Notes: generated by a model not told the origin, from the sequence alone. Counted from the first letter of the stretch, positions 34,515 through 43,898 are shown. The stretch: DNA of 64,000 nt from Amycolatopsis nigrescens CSC17Ta-90 (GCF_000384315.1 NZ_ARVW01000001.1:7919001-7983000), one strand, 5' to 3'. Made by a program: numbers and translations.

Positions 34515-35699
34515 ATGACGAACGTGCGCACGGACCTGCGGGTCGAGCTGGTGGAGCGGGTCCATTCGATCGGCCCGATCCTGGCGGACGGGGTCGCGCA
34601 GGGCGACCGCGAACGCCGGTTGCCGGACAAGACGGTGCGGGCCATCGACGAGTCGCAGGTGAGCCGGCTCTGGACGGCGCGCGAGTACGGCGGGTTCGAG
34701 ACCGGTGTGCGGACCTTGAGCGAGGTCACCAAGACCCTTTCCCACTACTGCCCGTCCACCTCCTGGGTGGTGAACAACATCAACGGGTCGAACCTGCTCG
34801 CCGCGCGGTTCCCGCAGGCCGCGCGGGACGAGGTGTTCGGGGAGAACCCCGGCGCCAAGCTCGCCTCGATCTTCGTGGCGGCCGGTAAGGCGGTCCGCAC
34901 CGGCGGCGGTTACCTGCTGACCGGGAAATGGCCGTACGCCTCGGGAATCCTGCACGACGATTGGGCGATCCTGAGCGCGAAAGAGGTCGATGCCGACGGT
35001 GAGGCCGTTCGCGCGATCTCGGTGCTGGTGCCCGTCGCCGAGCTGACGGTGGAGGACACCTGGTTCACCGTGGGCATGCGCGCCACCGGAAGCCGCACCG
35101 CGGTAGCCGAGGGGGTGTTCGTGCCCGAGCACCGCGTGCTGCCGGTCGAGCTGCAACTGGGGCGGCAGAACGCCACCGATGTCACGCTGGCGCCGTTGTT
35201 CCGGTCGCCCGCGGTGGCGGCGATGGCGGTGATCTGCGCCTCCGTGGTGATCGGCATCGGCCAGGCCGCACGCGCCTTCGTCGTGGACCGGGCGCCGGGG
35301 CGGGGGATCGCGCCGACGGTCTACACCAGCCAGCCGAACTCGCAGACCTTCGTGTCCGCACTGGGCAAGACCGCGCTGTCCATCGACGCCGCCGAGATGC
35401 ACGCGAGCCGGTCCGCGGACGTGATCGACGCGGCTGCCGAGGACGCCGTCGCGCTCCCGGACGCCGAGCTCCGCCGGATCCGCGGGGACGTCGGGCAGGC
35501 GGTGAACCTGGTGACCATCGCGCTCGACGAGTTGATGTGGGCGCACGGGGCGGCCGCCTTCGCCGAGTCGAACCCGCTGCAGCAGTTCTGGCGGGACGCC
35601 AACACCGCCGCCCGGCACGCGATGCTCAACGTGCATGTCGGCCGCGAGCTCTACGGCGGGGCGTTCTTCGGCCTCGACCAGATCGTGCCCAGCCTCTGA
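34515..35699 (+). CDS. Acyl-CoA-dehydrogenase-fold flavin-dependent monooxygenase (XiaF/HsaA-like)
   Basis: The 394-residue group D flavin monooxygenase has an N-terminal helical domain, a central strand domain (GGGYLLTGKWPYASGILHDDWAILS; TGSRTAVAEGVFVPEHRVLPV) and a C-terminal four-helix domain ending WRDANTAARHAMLNVHVGRELYGG. The W(R)D..TA..H pattern is that of HsaA and XiaF oxygenases, and the catalytic Glu of true acyl-CoA dehydrogenases is absent. With reduced flavin from the upstream reductase it would hydroxylate the indole or aromatic ring. XiaF does this in indolosesquiterpene formation. Confidence 0.87.
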   Translation: MTNVRTDLRVELVERVHSIGPILADGVAQGDRERRLPDKTVRAIDESQVSRLWTAREYGGFETGVRTLSEVTKTLSHYCPSTSWVVNNINGSNLLAARFPQAARDEVFGENPGAKLASIFVAAGKAVRTGGGYLLTGKWPYASGILHDDWAILSAKEVDADGEAVRAISVLVPVAELTVEDTWFTVGMRATGSRTAVAEGVFVPEHRVLPVELQLGRQNATDVTLAPLFRSPAVAAMAVICASVVIGIGQAARAFVVDRAPGRGIAPTVYTSQPNSQTFVSALGKTALSIDAAEMHASRSADVIDAAAEDAVALPDAELRRIRGDVGQAVNLVTIALDELMWAHGAAAFAESNPLQQFWRDANTAARHAMLNVHVGRELYGGAFFGLDQIVPSL

Positions 35700-35728
35700 C
35701 CTCCACCCCAGCACGGTAAGGACTTCCC

Positions 35729-36472
35729 ATGGATTGGCTGCCACCGTTCCTCATCCCGATGTCCGAGGTCGCACCGGTGACGGTGGGGCCGGCTGACGTG
35801 CCGCGCGTGCTGTTCTGGATGGTTGCCGGGCCGACCGTCCTCGGCTGGATGGTGACCTACCTGCTGGCCATCCGGCAGGCCATCGTGGACGGACGCGTGG
35901 GCGTGCCCGCCTACATGGTGGCGGTGAACTTCGCCTGGGAGTTCAGCCTCACCTTCGTCCTGGAGCAGACGCCGACCCAACGGGGGATCAACTTCGTCTG
36001 GGTGATCATCAACGTCTTCCTGCTGTACCAGGTGTTCCGGTACGGGCGGAACGACTATCCCGCGCTGTCGCCGCGGACCTTCAGGTGGTCCATCGTCGGG
36101 GTGCTGGTGTGGGCCTCGCTGATCGTGATGGCGGGCGCCAACGAGTTCCACGACCGCGACGGGATGTACATCGGCATGATCATCAACCTGCCGCTCAGCG
36201 CGGCGTTCATCCTGATGCTCAAGCGGCGCGGATCCTCGGTGGGGCAGTCCATGTACATCGCCACCGCGAAGTTCGTCGGATCCTTCTTCGCCGGGCTCAC
36301 CGGGTTCCTGGTGTACCCGGCCAGGGTGCTCTTCCTGGTGCTGGTGCCCACCATGGTCGTGCTGGACCTGGTCTACCTGGTGCTGCTGCACCGGAAGATG
36401 CGTGCCGAGGGGCGCTCGCCGTGGGCGTTCCGGGCGCCCGCGACGTTCGCGATGGCCGCGGACAAGTCCTGA
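35729..36472 (+). CDS. Pyr4/PaxB/XiaH-family integral-membrane terpene cyclase
   Basis: The 247-residue protein has about seven hydrophobic helices. The family signature NFAWEF places Glu71 in the helix position of the catalytic Glu63 of Pyr4. Asp213 in the last helix (VVLDLVYLVLL) matches Pyr4 Asp218. These non-canonical cyclases protonate or open a terminal epoxide of a prenylated aromatic substrate. It ends the plus-strand arm of the cluster. GGTAAGGA precedes the ATG. The Glu/Asp pair, size and context together make the call; a generic membrane protein is the alternative. Confidence 0.85.
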   Translation: MDWLPPFLIPMSEVAPVTVGPADVPRVLFWMVAGPTVLGWMVTYLLAIRQAIVDGRVGVPAYMVAVNFAWEFSLTFVLEQTPTQRGINFVWVIINVFLLYQVFRYGRNDYPALSPRTFRWSIVGVLVWASLIVMAGANEFHDRDGMYIGMIINLPLSAAFILMLKRRGSSVGQSMYIATAKFVGSFFAGLTGFLVYPARVLFLVLVPTMVVLDLVYLVLLHRKMRAEGRSPWAFRAPATFAMAADKS

Positions 36473-36497
36473 AAGGGCGCGTTATGAAAGGGCACAG

Positions 36498-37121
36498 TCA
36501 GATGACGCCGGTGCGCAACGCGTACGCCACCGCGTGCGGCCGGTTGCGGAGCTTGAAGCGGCTGGTGACCCCGAAAATGGTCCGCTTCACGACCCGCTCC
36601 GAGAAGCCGAGTTTGACCGCGATCTCGGCGGTGTCCAGGCCGTCCGACATCAGCCGCAGGATGTCGATCTCCCGCGCGGTCATGCCGGAGGTGTGCAGGC
36701 CGTTCGGTGACAGTATTTCGCGCTGGATCCGTTCGACCTGCTTGAGCAGTTCGCCGAGCATCTTCGATGGCAACACGGCGCCGCCGCCGGCGGCGGTCCG
36801 CACCGCGCTCTCGATCCGGTCGCCGGTGACCCCGGCCCGCGGCAGTACCGCGACCACGTTGCACTCGACGGCGGTGAGCAGCTCGGTGCGGCTGACCTCG
36901 CAGGCGATCAGCACCACCGGCGCGCCCAGGGTCGCCTTCACCTTCCGCAGCGCGGACGCCACCTCCACGGTGATCCGCTCGGCGACGAGCACCACCACGT
37001 CCACCGGCGGGTGATGCTCGTCCGGCAGGACCTCGATGTCCGGCAGGGCGTCGAGGCGGCTGCTGATCGCCTCGCGGGTCAACGGATCCACCGCACGGAT
37101 GAGCACTCTTAGCACGTCCAC
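36498..37121 (-). CDS. LuxR-family regulator with a degenerate receiver-like domain
   Basis: The protein has 207 residues from the GTG at 37121 with GGAG upstream. The N-terminal 120 residues resemble a response-regulator receiver (VLIRAVDPLTREAISSRL; DVVVLVAER). The phospho-acceptor Asp position is Val/Ala, so phosphorylation is unlikely. The C-terminal LuxR HTH is MTAREIDILRLMSDGLDTAEIAVKLGFSERVVKRTIFGV. It converges on the terpene cyclase gene 25 bp away and may be the pathway regulator of the cluster (inference). Confidence 0.85.
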   Translation of the reverse strand: MDVLRVLIRAVDPLTREAISSRLDALPDIEVLPDEHHPPVDVVVLVAERITVEVASALRKVKATLGAPVVLIACEVSRTELLTAVECNVVAVLPRAGVTGDRIESAVRTAAGGGAVLPSKMLGELLKQVERIQREILSPNGLHTSGMTAREIDILRLMSDGLDTAEIAVKLGFSERVVKRTIFGVTSRFKLRNRPHAVAYALRTGVI

Positions 37122-37130
37122 CGCAGTCTC

Positions 37131-38309
37131 CTAGCCCTGGTAGCTTTCCCCGAAACCGTGCACGCTTACTTCGGCGCTGCCGACGAGCGCGGTGTCGCCT
37201 GCTTCTTCGGCGATGCGCATGGCTTCTTCGATGAGGGTTTCCACGATCTGGTGTTCGGGGACGGTTTTGATGACCTCGCCCTTGACGAAGATCTGGCCTT
37301 TGCCGTTGCCGGAGGCCACACCCAGGTCGGCTTCGCGGGCTTCACCGGGCCCGTTGACCACGCAGCCCATCACCGCGACCCGCAGCGGCACTTCCATGCC
37401 CTGCAAACCGGCGGTGACCTCATCAGCCAGCTTGTACACATCCACCTGCGCCCGCCCACACGAGGGGCAGGACACGATCTCCAGCTTGCGCTGCTTGAGG
37501 TTGAGCGACTGCAGGATCTGGATCCCGACCTTGACCTCTTCCACCGGCGGCGCGGACAACGACACCCGAATGGTGTCCCCGATCCCCTGCCGCAACAACG
37601 CACCGAACGCCACCGCCGACTTGATCGTGCCCTGAAACGCCGGACCCGCCTCGGTCACCCCCAGATGCAGCGGATAGTCACACTGCTCAGCCAACAACTC
37701 ATACGCCCGCACCATCACCACCGGGTCGTTGTGCTTCACCGAAATCTTCAAATCATGAAAATCGTGCTCGGCGAACAGCGACGCCTCCCACAACGCCGAC
37801 TCCGCCAACGCCTCCGGGGTCGCCTTACCGTGCTTGGCCAGCAACCGCTTGTCCAGCGACCCCGCGTTCACCCCGATCCGGATCGGCGTCCCATGATCCT
37901 TCGCCGCCTGCGCGATCTCCTTGACCTGGTCATCGAACTTACGGATGTTGCCCGGGTTCACCCGCACCGCCGCACACCCCGCCTCGATCGCGGCGAACAC
38001 GTACTTCGGCTGAAAATGAATATCCGCGATCACCGGGATCTGCGACTTCCGCGCGATCGCCGGCAACGCCTCCGCATCATCCGCACTCGGACACGCCACC
38101 CGCACGATGTCACAACCCGACGCCGTCAACTCCGCAATCTGCTGCAACGTCGCATTCACATCCGACGTCAACGTCGTCGTCATCGACTGCACCGACACCG
38201 GACTCTCACTACCCACCCCCACCGCACCAACCTGCAGCTGACGGGTCTTACGCCGCTCCGCAAGCACGGGCGGGGGCATGGTGGGGAGGCCGAGAGCGAC
38301 CTGGGTCAT
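37131..38309 (-). CDS. ispG: 4-hydroxy-3-methylbut-2-enyl-diphosphate synthase (GcpE)
   Basis: The 392-residue enzyme of the MEP pathway converts 2-C-methylerythritol 2,4-cyclodiphosphate to HMBPP with a [4Fe-4S] cluster. It shows [19 protein letters not shown] at the N-terminus, VRVNPGNI, and the cluster cysteines in SCPSCGR and [10 protein letters not shown]. The start overlaps the dxs stop (ATGA), so the two are coupled. The gene strongly prefers G-ending codons (GCG, GTG, TTG, CGG, GGG), unlike the nearby gene at 41216. A second, housekeeping copy is likely elsewhere in the genome (inference). Confidence 0.95.
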   Translation of the reverse strand: MTQVALGLPTMPPPVLAERRKTRQLQVGAVGVGSESPVSVQSMTTTLTSDVNATLQQIAELTASGCDIVRVACPSADDAEALPAIARKSQIPVIADIHFQPKYVFAAIEAGCAAVRVNPGNIRKFDDQVKEIAQAAKDHGTPIRIGVNAGSLDKRLLAKHGKATPEALAESALWEASLFAEHDFHDLKISVKHNDPVVMVRAYELLAEQCDYPLHLGVTEAGPAFQGTIKSAVAFGALLRQGIGDTIRVSLSAPPVEEVKVGIQILQSLNLKQRKLEIVSCPSCGRAQVDVYKLADEVTAGLQGMEVPLRVAVMGCVVNGPGEAREADLGVASGNGKGQIFVKGEVIKTVPEHQIVETLIEEAMRIAEEAGDTALVGSAEVSVHGFGESYQG

Positions 38310-40114
38310 CGTGTGATCCCTTCCGGGGTGACTGGGCTCGGTGCCGTGGAGCTGTCGTGGAGCGCCAGCGCGGTTTCGGCGATGGACTCCGCGGTGAGGC
38401 CGTGCTCGGCGAGGATCGCCGATCGGCTGCCGTGGTCGAGGAAGCCACCGGGCAGCCCGAGGTTGTGCACCGGCGCCGGAACGCGGGCATCCGTGCAGGC
38501 CTGTGCCAGCGCCGCGCCCACGCCGCCGGTGCGCACCCCGTCCTCGACGGTGAGCACCAGGCGATGCCGGGAGGCGAGATGGACCAGGGTCGGGTTGACG
38601 GGCAGCAGCCAGCGCGGATCGACCACCGTCACTCCCACACCTTCATCGGAAAGCAGTTCGGCGGCCCGGATCGCGGTGCCGGCGAGCACGCCGGTGCTGA
38701 CGATCAGCACGTCGAGCGGAAGGGACCGGCTGCGGTAGAGGATGTCCAGCCCGTCCATGCGGCTGAGTGCGGTGATCTCCGGACCGGCGCCGGCCTTCGG
38801 GAACCGCAGCGCGGTGGGACCGTCCGTTGTGCACACCGCCTCGCCGAGCAGGGCGGCCAGCTGCTTGGTGTCGCGTGGGGACGCGACGCGCATGCCCGGC
38901 ACCGTGCCGAGCAGGGCGAGGTCCCACATGCCGTGGTGGCTTGGCCCGTCGGGACCGGTGATTCCCGCCCGGTCCAGCACGAAGGTGACCGGCAGGTGGT
39001 GCAGCGCCACGTCCATCATGACCTGGTCCACGGCGCGGTTGAGGAAGGTGGCGTACAGGCAGACCACCGGGTGCAGGCCGCCCATGGCCAGCCCGGCCGC
39101 GCTGGTGACCGCGTGCTGCTCGGCGATGCCAACGTCGAAAACGCGGTCCGGATATCGCTTGGCGAACGGGTGCAGACCGACCGGGCGCAACATCGCGGCG
39201 GTCAGCGCGACCACCTCCGGGTTGCTGGCGCCGATCTTCGTCAGCTCGTCGCCGAACGAGCTGGTCCAGCTGGGGGAGCCGGCGGTGCCCGGCTTGCCGG
39301 TGTCGGGATCGATGACCCCGATGCCGTGCATGCGGTCGGCTTCGTCGGTCTCGGCGTGGGGGTAGCCGCGCCCCTTCTCGGTGACGCAGTGCACGACCAC
39401 CGGCCGGTTCAGCCCGGCCGCCCGGCGGCACGCCTGCTCGACGGCGGCGACGTCATGCCCGTCCACCGGGCCGATATAGCCGAAACCCAGGTCCTCGAAC
39501 AGGTTCGAGCCGGGGTGGCGACCGTCTCGCAGCGCCGAAAGATGCGCGGCCACACCGCCGATGGTGGGGGCATACGAGCGGCCGTTGTCGTTGAGAGCGA
39601 TCACTACCTTGCCGTCACCGCGGCCGAGGTTGTTCATCGCCTCCCAGGCCATGCCGCCGGTCAGCGCGCCGTCGCCGATCACCGCGACCACCCGGCGGTG
39701 CTCCTGTCCGAGCAGCCGCTGTGCCTTCGCCAGACCGTCCGCATAGGACAGTGCGGTGGAAGCGTGCGAGTTCTCCACGTGGTCGTGCGGGGACTCCCGC
39801 CGCTGCGGATAGCCGGCCAGCCCGCCCGCCGCGCGCAACGTGTCGAAGGCGGCCTGCCTGCCGGTGAGGATCTTGTGCACATAGGACTGATGGCCGGTGT
39901 CGAACACGATCCGGTCGGCCGGCGAGTCGAACACCCGGTGCAGTGCGATGGTCAGCTCGACCACACCGAGGTTCGGGCCGAGGTGCCCGCCGGCGCGGCA
40001 GACCGTGTCGACCAGGAACTCCCTGATCTCGGCCGCGAGTGCGGGCAGCTGGTCCTGGTGCAACTCCTTGAGCCGCTGCGGGCTGGTGGTGCGACTGAGC
40101 AAAGTGGAGGTCAT
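38306..40114 (-). CDS. dxs: 1-deoxy-D-xylulose-5-phosphate synthase
   Basis: The 602-residue thiamine-diphosphate enzyme catalyses the first and flux-controlling MEP step. The start ATG at 40114 is supported by alignment of [26 protein letters not shown]. Signatures are [27 protein letters not shown], the ThDP motif [16 protein letters not shown] and the transketolase-like [15 protein letters not shown]. It lies 13 nt after the ispH stop and overlaps ispG. Next to the terpenoid cluster it probably boosts precursor supply. Confidence 0.96.
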   Translation of the reverse strand: MTSTLLSRTTSPQRLKELHQDQLPALAAEIREFLVDTVCRAGGHLGPNLGVVELTIALHRVFDSPADRIVFDTGHQSYVHKILTGRQAAFDTLRAAGGLAGYPQRRESPHDHVENSHASTALSYADGLAKAQRLLGQEHRRVVAVIGDGALTGGMAWEAMNNLGRGDGKVVIALNDNGRSYAPTIGGVAAHLSALRDGRHPGSNLFEDLGFGYIGPVDGHDVAAVEQACRRAAGLNRPVVVHCVTEKGRGYPHAETDEADRMHGIGVIDPDTGKPGTAGSPSWTSSFGDELTKIGASNPEVVALTAAMLRPVGLHPFAKRYPDRVFDVGIAEQHAVTSAAGLAMGGLHPVVCLYATFLNRAVDQVMMDVALHHLPVTFVLDRAGITGPDGPSHHGMWDLALLGTVPGMRVASPRDTKQLAALLGEAVCTTDGPTALRFPKAGAGPEITALSRMDGLDILYRSRSLPLDVLIVSTGVLAGTAIRAAELLSDEGVGVTVVDPRWLLPVNPTLVHLASRHRLVLTVEDGVRTGGVGAALAQACTDARVPAPVHNLGLPGGFLDHGSRSAILAEHGLTAESIAETALALHDSSTAPSPVTPEGITR

Positions 40115-40127
40115 ATCCTCATCCCGT

Positions 40128-41126
40128 TCAGGCCGGAGGGTCGCTCGGTGGTGCCGCGGCACCGCGGACGGCCGGGGGAAGCTCGAAGTGGGTGGTCTCG
40201 CGGGTGACCTCGCGCTCCTCGACGGACACCGGCCCCAGTTCACCCAGGGCGGCCACCACCTCGTTGACCAGTGCGGGCGGGGCCGAAGCGCCGGCGGTCA
40301 GGCCGATCGTGCGCACTCCGTCGAGCCAGCTCGGCCGGATGTCGCTCGCGCGGTCGATGAGCTCGGCCGGCGTGCCCTGCCGGCGGGAGAGTTCGACCAG
40401 GCGGACCGAGTTCGAGGAGTTCGTGGAGCCGACCACCAGTACGAGATCGGACTCTTCGATGATCGCGTTGAGCGCGTGCTGCCGGTTGGTGGTGGCGTAG
40501 CAGATGTCGTCGGACGGTGATTCGTGCAGCATCGGGAACTGCACCCGCAGCGCGTCGACGAACTCGGCGGTCTCGTCGACCGCGAGGGTGGTCTGGGTGA
40601 GGTAGGAGACCCGCCGCGGGTCGGGCAGGGACAGCTCTTGGACATCTTTGGGCGTTTCGACCAGGACGATGGAATCCGGCGCCTCGCCGAGGGTGCCTTC
40701 GACCTCCTCGTGCCCGGCGTGGCCGATCAGCACGACCGTGTCGCCACGGGCGGCGAAGCGACGGGCTTTGGCATGGACCTTGGTGACCAGCGGGCAGGTT
40801 CCGTCGATGACGTCGAGGCCGCGGCGGGTCGCCTCCGCGCGTACGGCAGGGGAGACCCCGTGCGCGGAGAACACCACCGTCGCGCCGTCGGGTACCTCGT
40901 CCAGCTCTTCGACGAAGATCGCGCCCCGGCGCGAGAGGTCGTCGACCACATAGGCGTTGTGCACGATCTGCTTGCGGACGTAGACCGGTGTGCTGCGGGC
41001 TCGCAGGGCTCGTTCGACGATCTCGATGGCTCGCTCGACTCCCGCGCAGAAGGACCGCGGACCGGCCAGCAGGATGCGACGTGCGGCGTCATCCTCCGGG
41101 TGTGCGTCCGAACTCGTAGTTGCCAT
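40128..41126 (-). CDS. ispH: 4-hydroxy-3-methylbut-2-enyl diphosphate reductase
   Basis: The 332-residue final enzyme of the MEP pathway gives IPP and DMAPP. The three iron-sulfur cysteines are in [19 protein letters not shown] and [11 protein letters not shown]. The substrate residues [18 protein letters not shown] and GSTNSSNS are present. It is the first gene of the ispH-dxs-ispG operon, and its ATG is directly behind a leaderless promoter. Confidence 0.96.
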   Translation of the reverse strand: MATTSSDAHPEDDAARRILLAGPRSFCAGVERAIEIVERALRARSTPVYVRKQIVHNAYVVDDLSRRGAIFVEELDEVPDGATVVFSAHGVSPAVRAEATRRGLDVIDGTCPLVTKVHAKARRFAARGDTVVLIGHAGHEEVEGTLGEAPDSIVLVETPKDVQELSLPDPRRVSYLTQTTLAVDETAEFVDALRVQFPMLHESPSDDICYATTNRQHALNAIIEESDLVLVVGSTNSSNSVRLVELSRRQGTPAELIDRASDIRPSWLDGVRTIGLTAGASAPPALVNEVVAALGELGPVSVEEREVTRETTHFELPPAVRGAAAPPSDPPA

Positions 41127-41132
41127 GCCGAC

Positions 41133-41162
41133 ACGGTAAGGAGGGAAAGCTCATCGGCTCAA
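41133..41162 (-). promoter_or_regulatory. Leaderless promoter of the ispH-dxs-ispG operon
   Basis: On the minus strand TTGAGC (41162-41157), an 18-bp spacer and TACCGT (41138-41133) lie 6 nt before the ispH ATG at 41126. The MEP operon therefore has its own promoter, besides possible read-through from metG. Confidence 0.6.
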
Positions 41163-41215
41163 TGACCGGTTCCGCTTTCCAGAACCGCTGTCGCGTCCGC
41201 CGACCCGGCACGGTG

Positions 41216-42349
41216 CTAACCGCCCTTGGCGAGTACTTCCCGGCCGATGTGGCTCTTGCAGACTTCGACGGAGTAGGCCATCAGGCCGGGGGCTTGTGCG
41301 TCGCGGAAGATGCGTTGGATGGGTGAGGTGCGGAGGTAGCCGCTGCCGCCGCCGATCCGGACGCCGAGCTGGGCGATGTCGCGGGCGGCTTCGTTGGCCA
41401 GTGGTTTGGCGCGCATGCTGGCGGGCAGGAATTCGGGGGAGTTCTGGTCGGCGAGCCAGGCCATCTGGCCGGTGTATGCCGCGGCGGCTTCGAGTTGGAG
41501 GTGGGCTTCGGCGGCGCCGAACTGGACCCATTGCAGGTCGGTGAGGGTTTGCCCGGTGGTGGGGATGGTCCTGGTCTGGGCGTGGGTGGTGAGTGCGGCG
41601 AGTGCGGCGTCGGCGATGCCGAGGGAGAGGTAGGGCAGACCGGCGGCGATGTGGTTGGGGCGGGGTTCGGTGGCTGGGATGCCTTGGCGGTCGGCGCGCA
41701 GGAGGGTGCCGGTGAATTCGATGAGCTGGCTGCGGCTGGCGCGCAGTCCCATGGTGTCCCAGATCGGGACGTAGGTGACGGTGTGGTCGGGTTCGACCCC
41801 GAAGAAGGCGGGTTTGCCGTCGACGAGGGCGTTGACGAGGAAGTGGTCGGCGATTTCGCAGCCTGAGCAGAAGCGTTTGGCGCCGGTGAGCCGGTAGCCG
41901 CCGTCGGCGGGTTCGGCGGTTTGTTGCGGCATCAGGAACAGGTTTCCGGAGCCTGGTTCGGACAGTGCGTTGGCGAACCGCTTCCCGGCGGTGAGTTCGT
42001 CGGCGTAGTAGCGGGCGGTGTCCGGTGTGGACATTTGGGCGAGTCCGACCGCGGCGCCGATGTGCATGAGCCAGATGCAGGCGGTCGAGGGGCAGGCGGC
42101 GCTGAGCAGCCGGACGATGGTGCCGAAGGCGCGGTAGCTCAGCGAGGAGCCGCCGAGTTCGGTGGGCAGGGTGGCGGTGTCCAGTCCGGCCGCGTGCAGT
42201 CGTCGCAGGTTCGTCAAGGGCAGTTCGGCGGTGTCGTCGAATTCGGCGGCGGTACGGGCGAACTGGGCTGCGAGTTCGGTGGCGGTGTGGATCCAGCCCA
42301 GCTCGTGCGGTTCGGGGCCGAAGGGGTGGTCACTGGACACAAAGGACAT
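41216..42349 (-). CDS. Acyl-CoA-dehydrogenase-fold flavoprotein, probable oxygenase or dehydratase-like
   Basis: The 377-residue three-domain ACAD-fold protein has helical LPLTNLRRLHAAGLDTATLPTELGG, a middle domain FANALSEPGSGNL ... GYRLTGAKRFCSGC, and a C-terminal helix bundle with RIGGGSGYLRTSPIQRIFRDAQAPGLMAYS. The usual EGTxEI catalytic Glu region reads APGLMAYSVEV, so it is probably not a beta-oxidation enzyme. It begins 29 bp after the metG stop and ends 89 bp before ispH. It strongly prefers C- or A-ending codons (ACC, CAA, CTC), unlike its neighbours, suggesting separate origin. A second tailoring role for the cluster is possible. Confidence 0.78.
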   Translation of the reverse strand: MSFVSSDHPFGPEPHELGWIHTATELAAQFARTAAEFDDTAELPLTNLRRLHAAGLDTATLPTELGGSSLSYRAFGTIVRLLSAACPSTACIWLMHIGAAVGLAQMSTPDTARYYADELTAGKRFANALSEPGSGNLFLMPQQTAEPADGGYRLTGAKRFCSGCEIADHFLVNALVDGKPAFFGVEPDHTVTYVPIWDTMGLRASRSQLIEFTGTLLRADRQGIPATEPRPNHIAAGLPYLSLGIADAALAALTTHAQTRTIPTTGQTLTDLQWVQFGAAEAHLQLEAAAAYTGQMAWLADQNSPEFLPASMRAKPLANEAARDIAQLGVRIGGGSGYLRTSPIQRIFRDAQAPGLMAYSVEVCKSHIGREVLAKGG

Positions 42350-42378
42350 CAGCTCAACTCACTTCCACGGAAAGGCGT

Positions 42379-43854
42379 TCAGAGTCGGGAGAAAAGTGGT
42401 CGCGGTGGCGGCAGGGCGCCGGTTGGACAGGCGCATTGGCCGGCTATTCGGGCGGCCGTGTCCGGAAGGAACGGGGTGAGTTCTCCGGCGAGGACGCGGC
42501 AGGCCCGGAGAAGGACGCCGAGAACGGCGTCGAGTTCGGCACCAGCGAGCTGCCAGGGACGGGCTTGCTCGATGTAGCGGTTGGCCTCTTCGACGATGCG
42601 CCAGACCGCGGCGGTGGCGCGGCGGAAGTCGAAGCCGGCCAGCGCGTCGTGCACGAGTTCGGGCGCGTTCCGGCATGCCGCGATGAGCCGATCGGCGCCG
42701 ACAGGAGGTGCACCGGTGGCGGGCGGGCGGCCGTCGCGGTAGCGGTGGATCATGCTGACGATCCGGTGGACCAGGTTGCCGAGACCGTTGGCGAGGTCTT
42801 CGTTGGCGCGCGCGGTGAGCCGGTCGAAGGTGAAATCGGCGTCACCGGTGCGGGGAACCTCGCGCAGCAGCCACCATCGCACCGCGTCGGTGCCGTACTG
42901 GCGGACGACCGATGCCGGGTCGATGACGTTGCCGGTGGATTTGCTGATCTTGCGGCCGCCGATGGTGAGGTAGTCGTGCACGAGGATGTCGGTGGGCAGT
43001 GGCGCACCGGCGGACAGCAGCATCGCCGGCCAGTAGACGGCGTGGAAACGCAGCACTCCTTTGCCCGCCAGGTGGACGCGGCGCTCGTTGTGCACCCACC
43101 AGTACCGGTAGTTCTGGCCACCGGTACCGTAGTCGAGGCTGGTGAGGTAGTTGCCCAGCGCGTCCCACCACACGTAGATGACCTGGTCGGCGTCGCCAGG
43201 CACCGGGATGCCCCAGCCGCGGGCGCGGGTGCGGGAGCGCGAGATGCTGAAGTCCTGCAACCCACCGGCGATGAAGCCGAGTACTTCGTTGCGGCGTGCG
43301 GCGGGTTCGATCCGGAGCCGGCCACTGGTGATCAGGTCGTGAAGTCGCCCGGTGTAGCGGGACAACCGGAAGAACCAGTTCTCCTCGGCCACGAGCTGTG
43401 GCGGCAGGCGGTGTTCGGCGCAGTAGCCGTCGGTGAGTTCCGCGGGTGCGTAGAACTGCTCGCACTCCACGCAGTACAGCCCCTCGTAGTGTTTTCGGTA
43501 GAGGTCCCCGGCCGCCGCGCACGCCCGCCAGAAACGTTCCACCCCTGGCCGGTGCCTTGGGTCGCGGCTGGTGCGGATGAAGTCGTCGAAGGAGAGGCCG
43601 AGCGGCTCGCGCAAGGCCGCGAACGCGGCGGCGTTGCGGTCCACCAGCTGCTGGGTCGGCAGCCCTTCGGCTTCGGCGGCAAGTACATTCTTCAGCGAAT
43701 TGTCATCGGTGCCGGTCAGGAACCGCACCTGGTCACCACGCCGGCGGTGGTGGCGCGCGAGCACGTCGGCCTGCACCAGCTCCAGCGCGAATCCCAGATG
43801 AGGGCGCGCGTTGACGTAGGGAATCGTGGTCGTCACGTAGAACCGTGCTGGCAT
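42379..43854 (-). CDS. metG: Methionyl-tRNA synthetase (leader-attenuated, possibly second copy)
   Basis: The protein has 491 residues from the ATG at 43854, with GAGGAGG 6 nt upstream. The class I signature HIGH is HLGF in ARPHLGFALELVQADV, and KISKSTGN is the KMSKS loop. Zinc-knuckle cysteines are CVECEQF...YCAEH. The anticodon-binding helix domain follows (ANEDLANGLGNLVHR). It charges tRNA-Met. Transcription is predicted to be attenuated through a Met-codon leader peptide. Its place beside a biosynthetic cluster suggests an accessory, possibly resistant, copy (inference). Confidence 0.93.
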   Translation of the reverse strand: MPARFYVTTTIPYVNARPHLGFALELVQADVLARHHRRRGDQVRFLTGTDDNSLKNVLAAEAEGLPTQQLVDRNAAAFAALREPLGLSFDDFIRTSRDPRHRPGVERFWRACAAAGDLYRKHYEGLYCVECEQFYAPAELTDGYCAEHRLPPQLVAEENWFFRLSRYTGRLHDLITSGRLRIEPAARRNEVLGFIAGGLQDFSISRSRTRARGWGIPVPGDADQVIYVWWDALGNYLTSLDYGTGGQNYRYWWVHNERRVHLAGKGVLRFHAVYWPAMLLSAGAPLPTDILVHDYLTIGGRKISKSTGNVIDPASVVRQYGTDAVRWWLLREVPRTGDADFTFDRLTARANEDLANGLGNLVHRIVSMIHRYRDGRPPATGAPPVGADRLIAACRNAPELVHDALAGFDFRRATAAVWRIVEEANRYIEQARPWQLAGAELDAVLGVLLRACRVLAGELTPFLPDTAARIAGQCACPTGALPPPRPLFSRL

Positions 43855-43898
43855 CGGAACCTCCTCGGAGAAACCGGGGCTCCGCGCCACGTACGCAC

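Noticed and set aside
36473..36497. Repeated TGAAAGGGC after the terpene cyclase as a regulatory repeat
   Set aside because: Only two short copies in 20 bases between convergent genes, most likely chance.
41216..42349. Fatty-acid beta-oxidation acyl-CoA dehydrogenase
   Set aside because: The catalytic EGTxEI region is missing and no other beta-oxidation genes are nearby.
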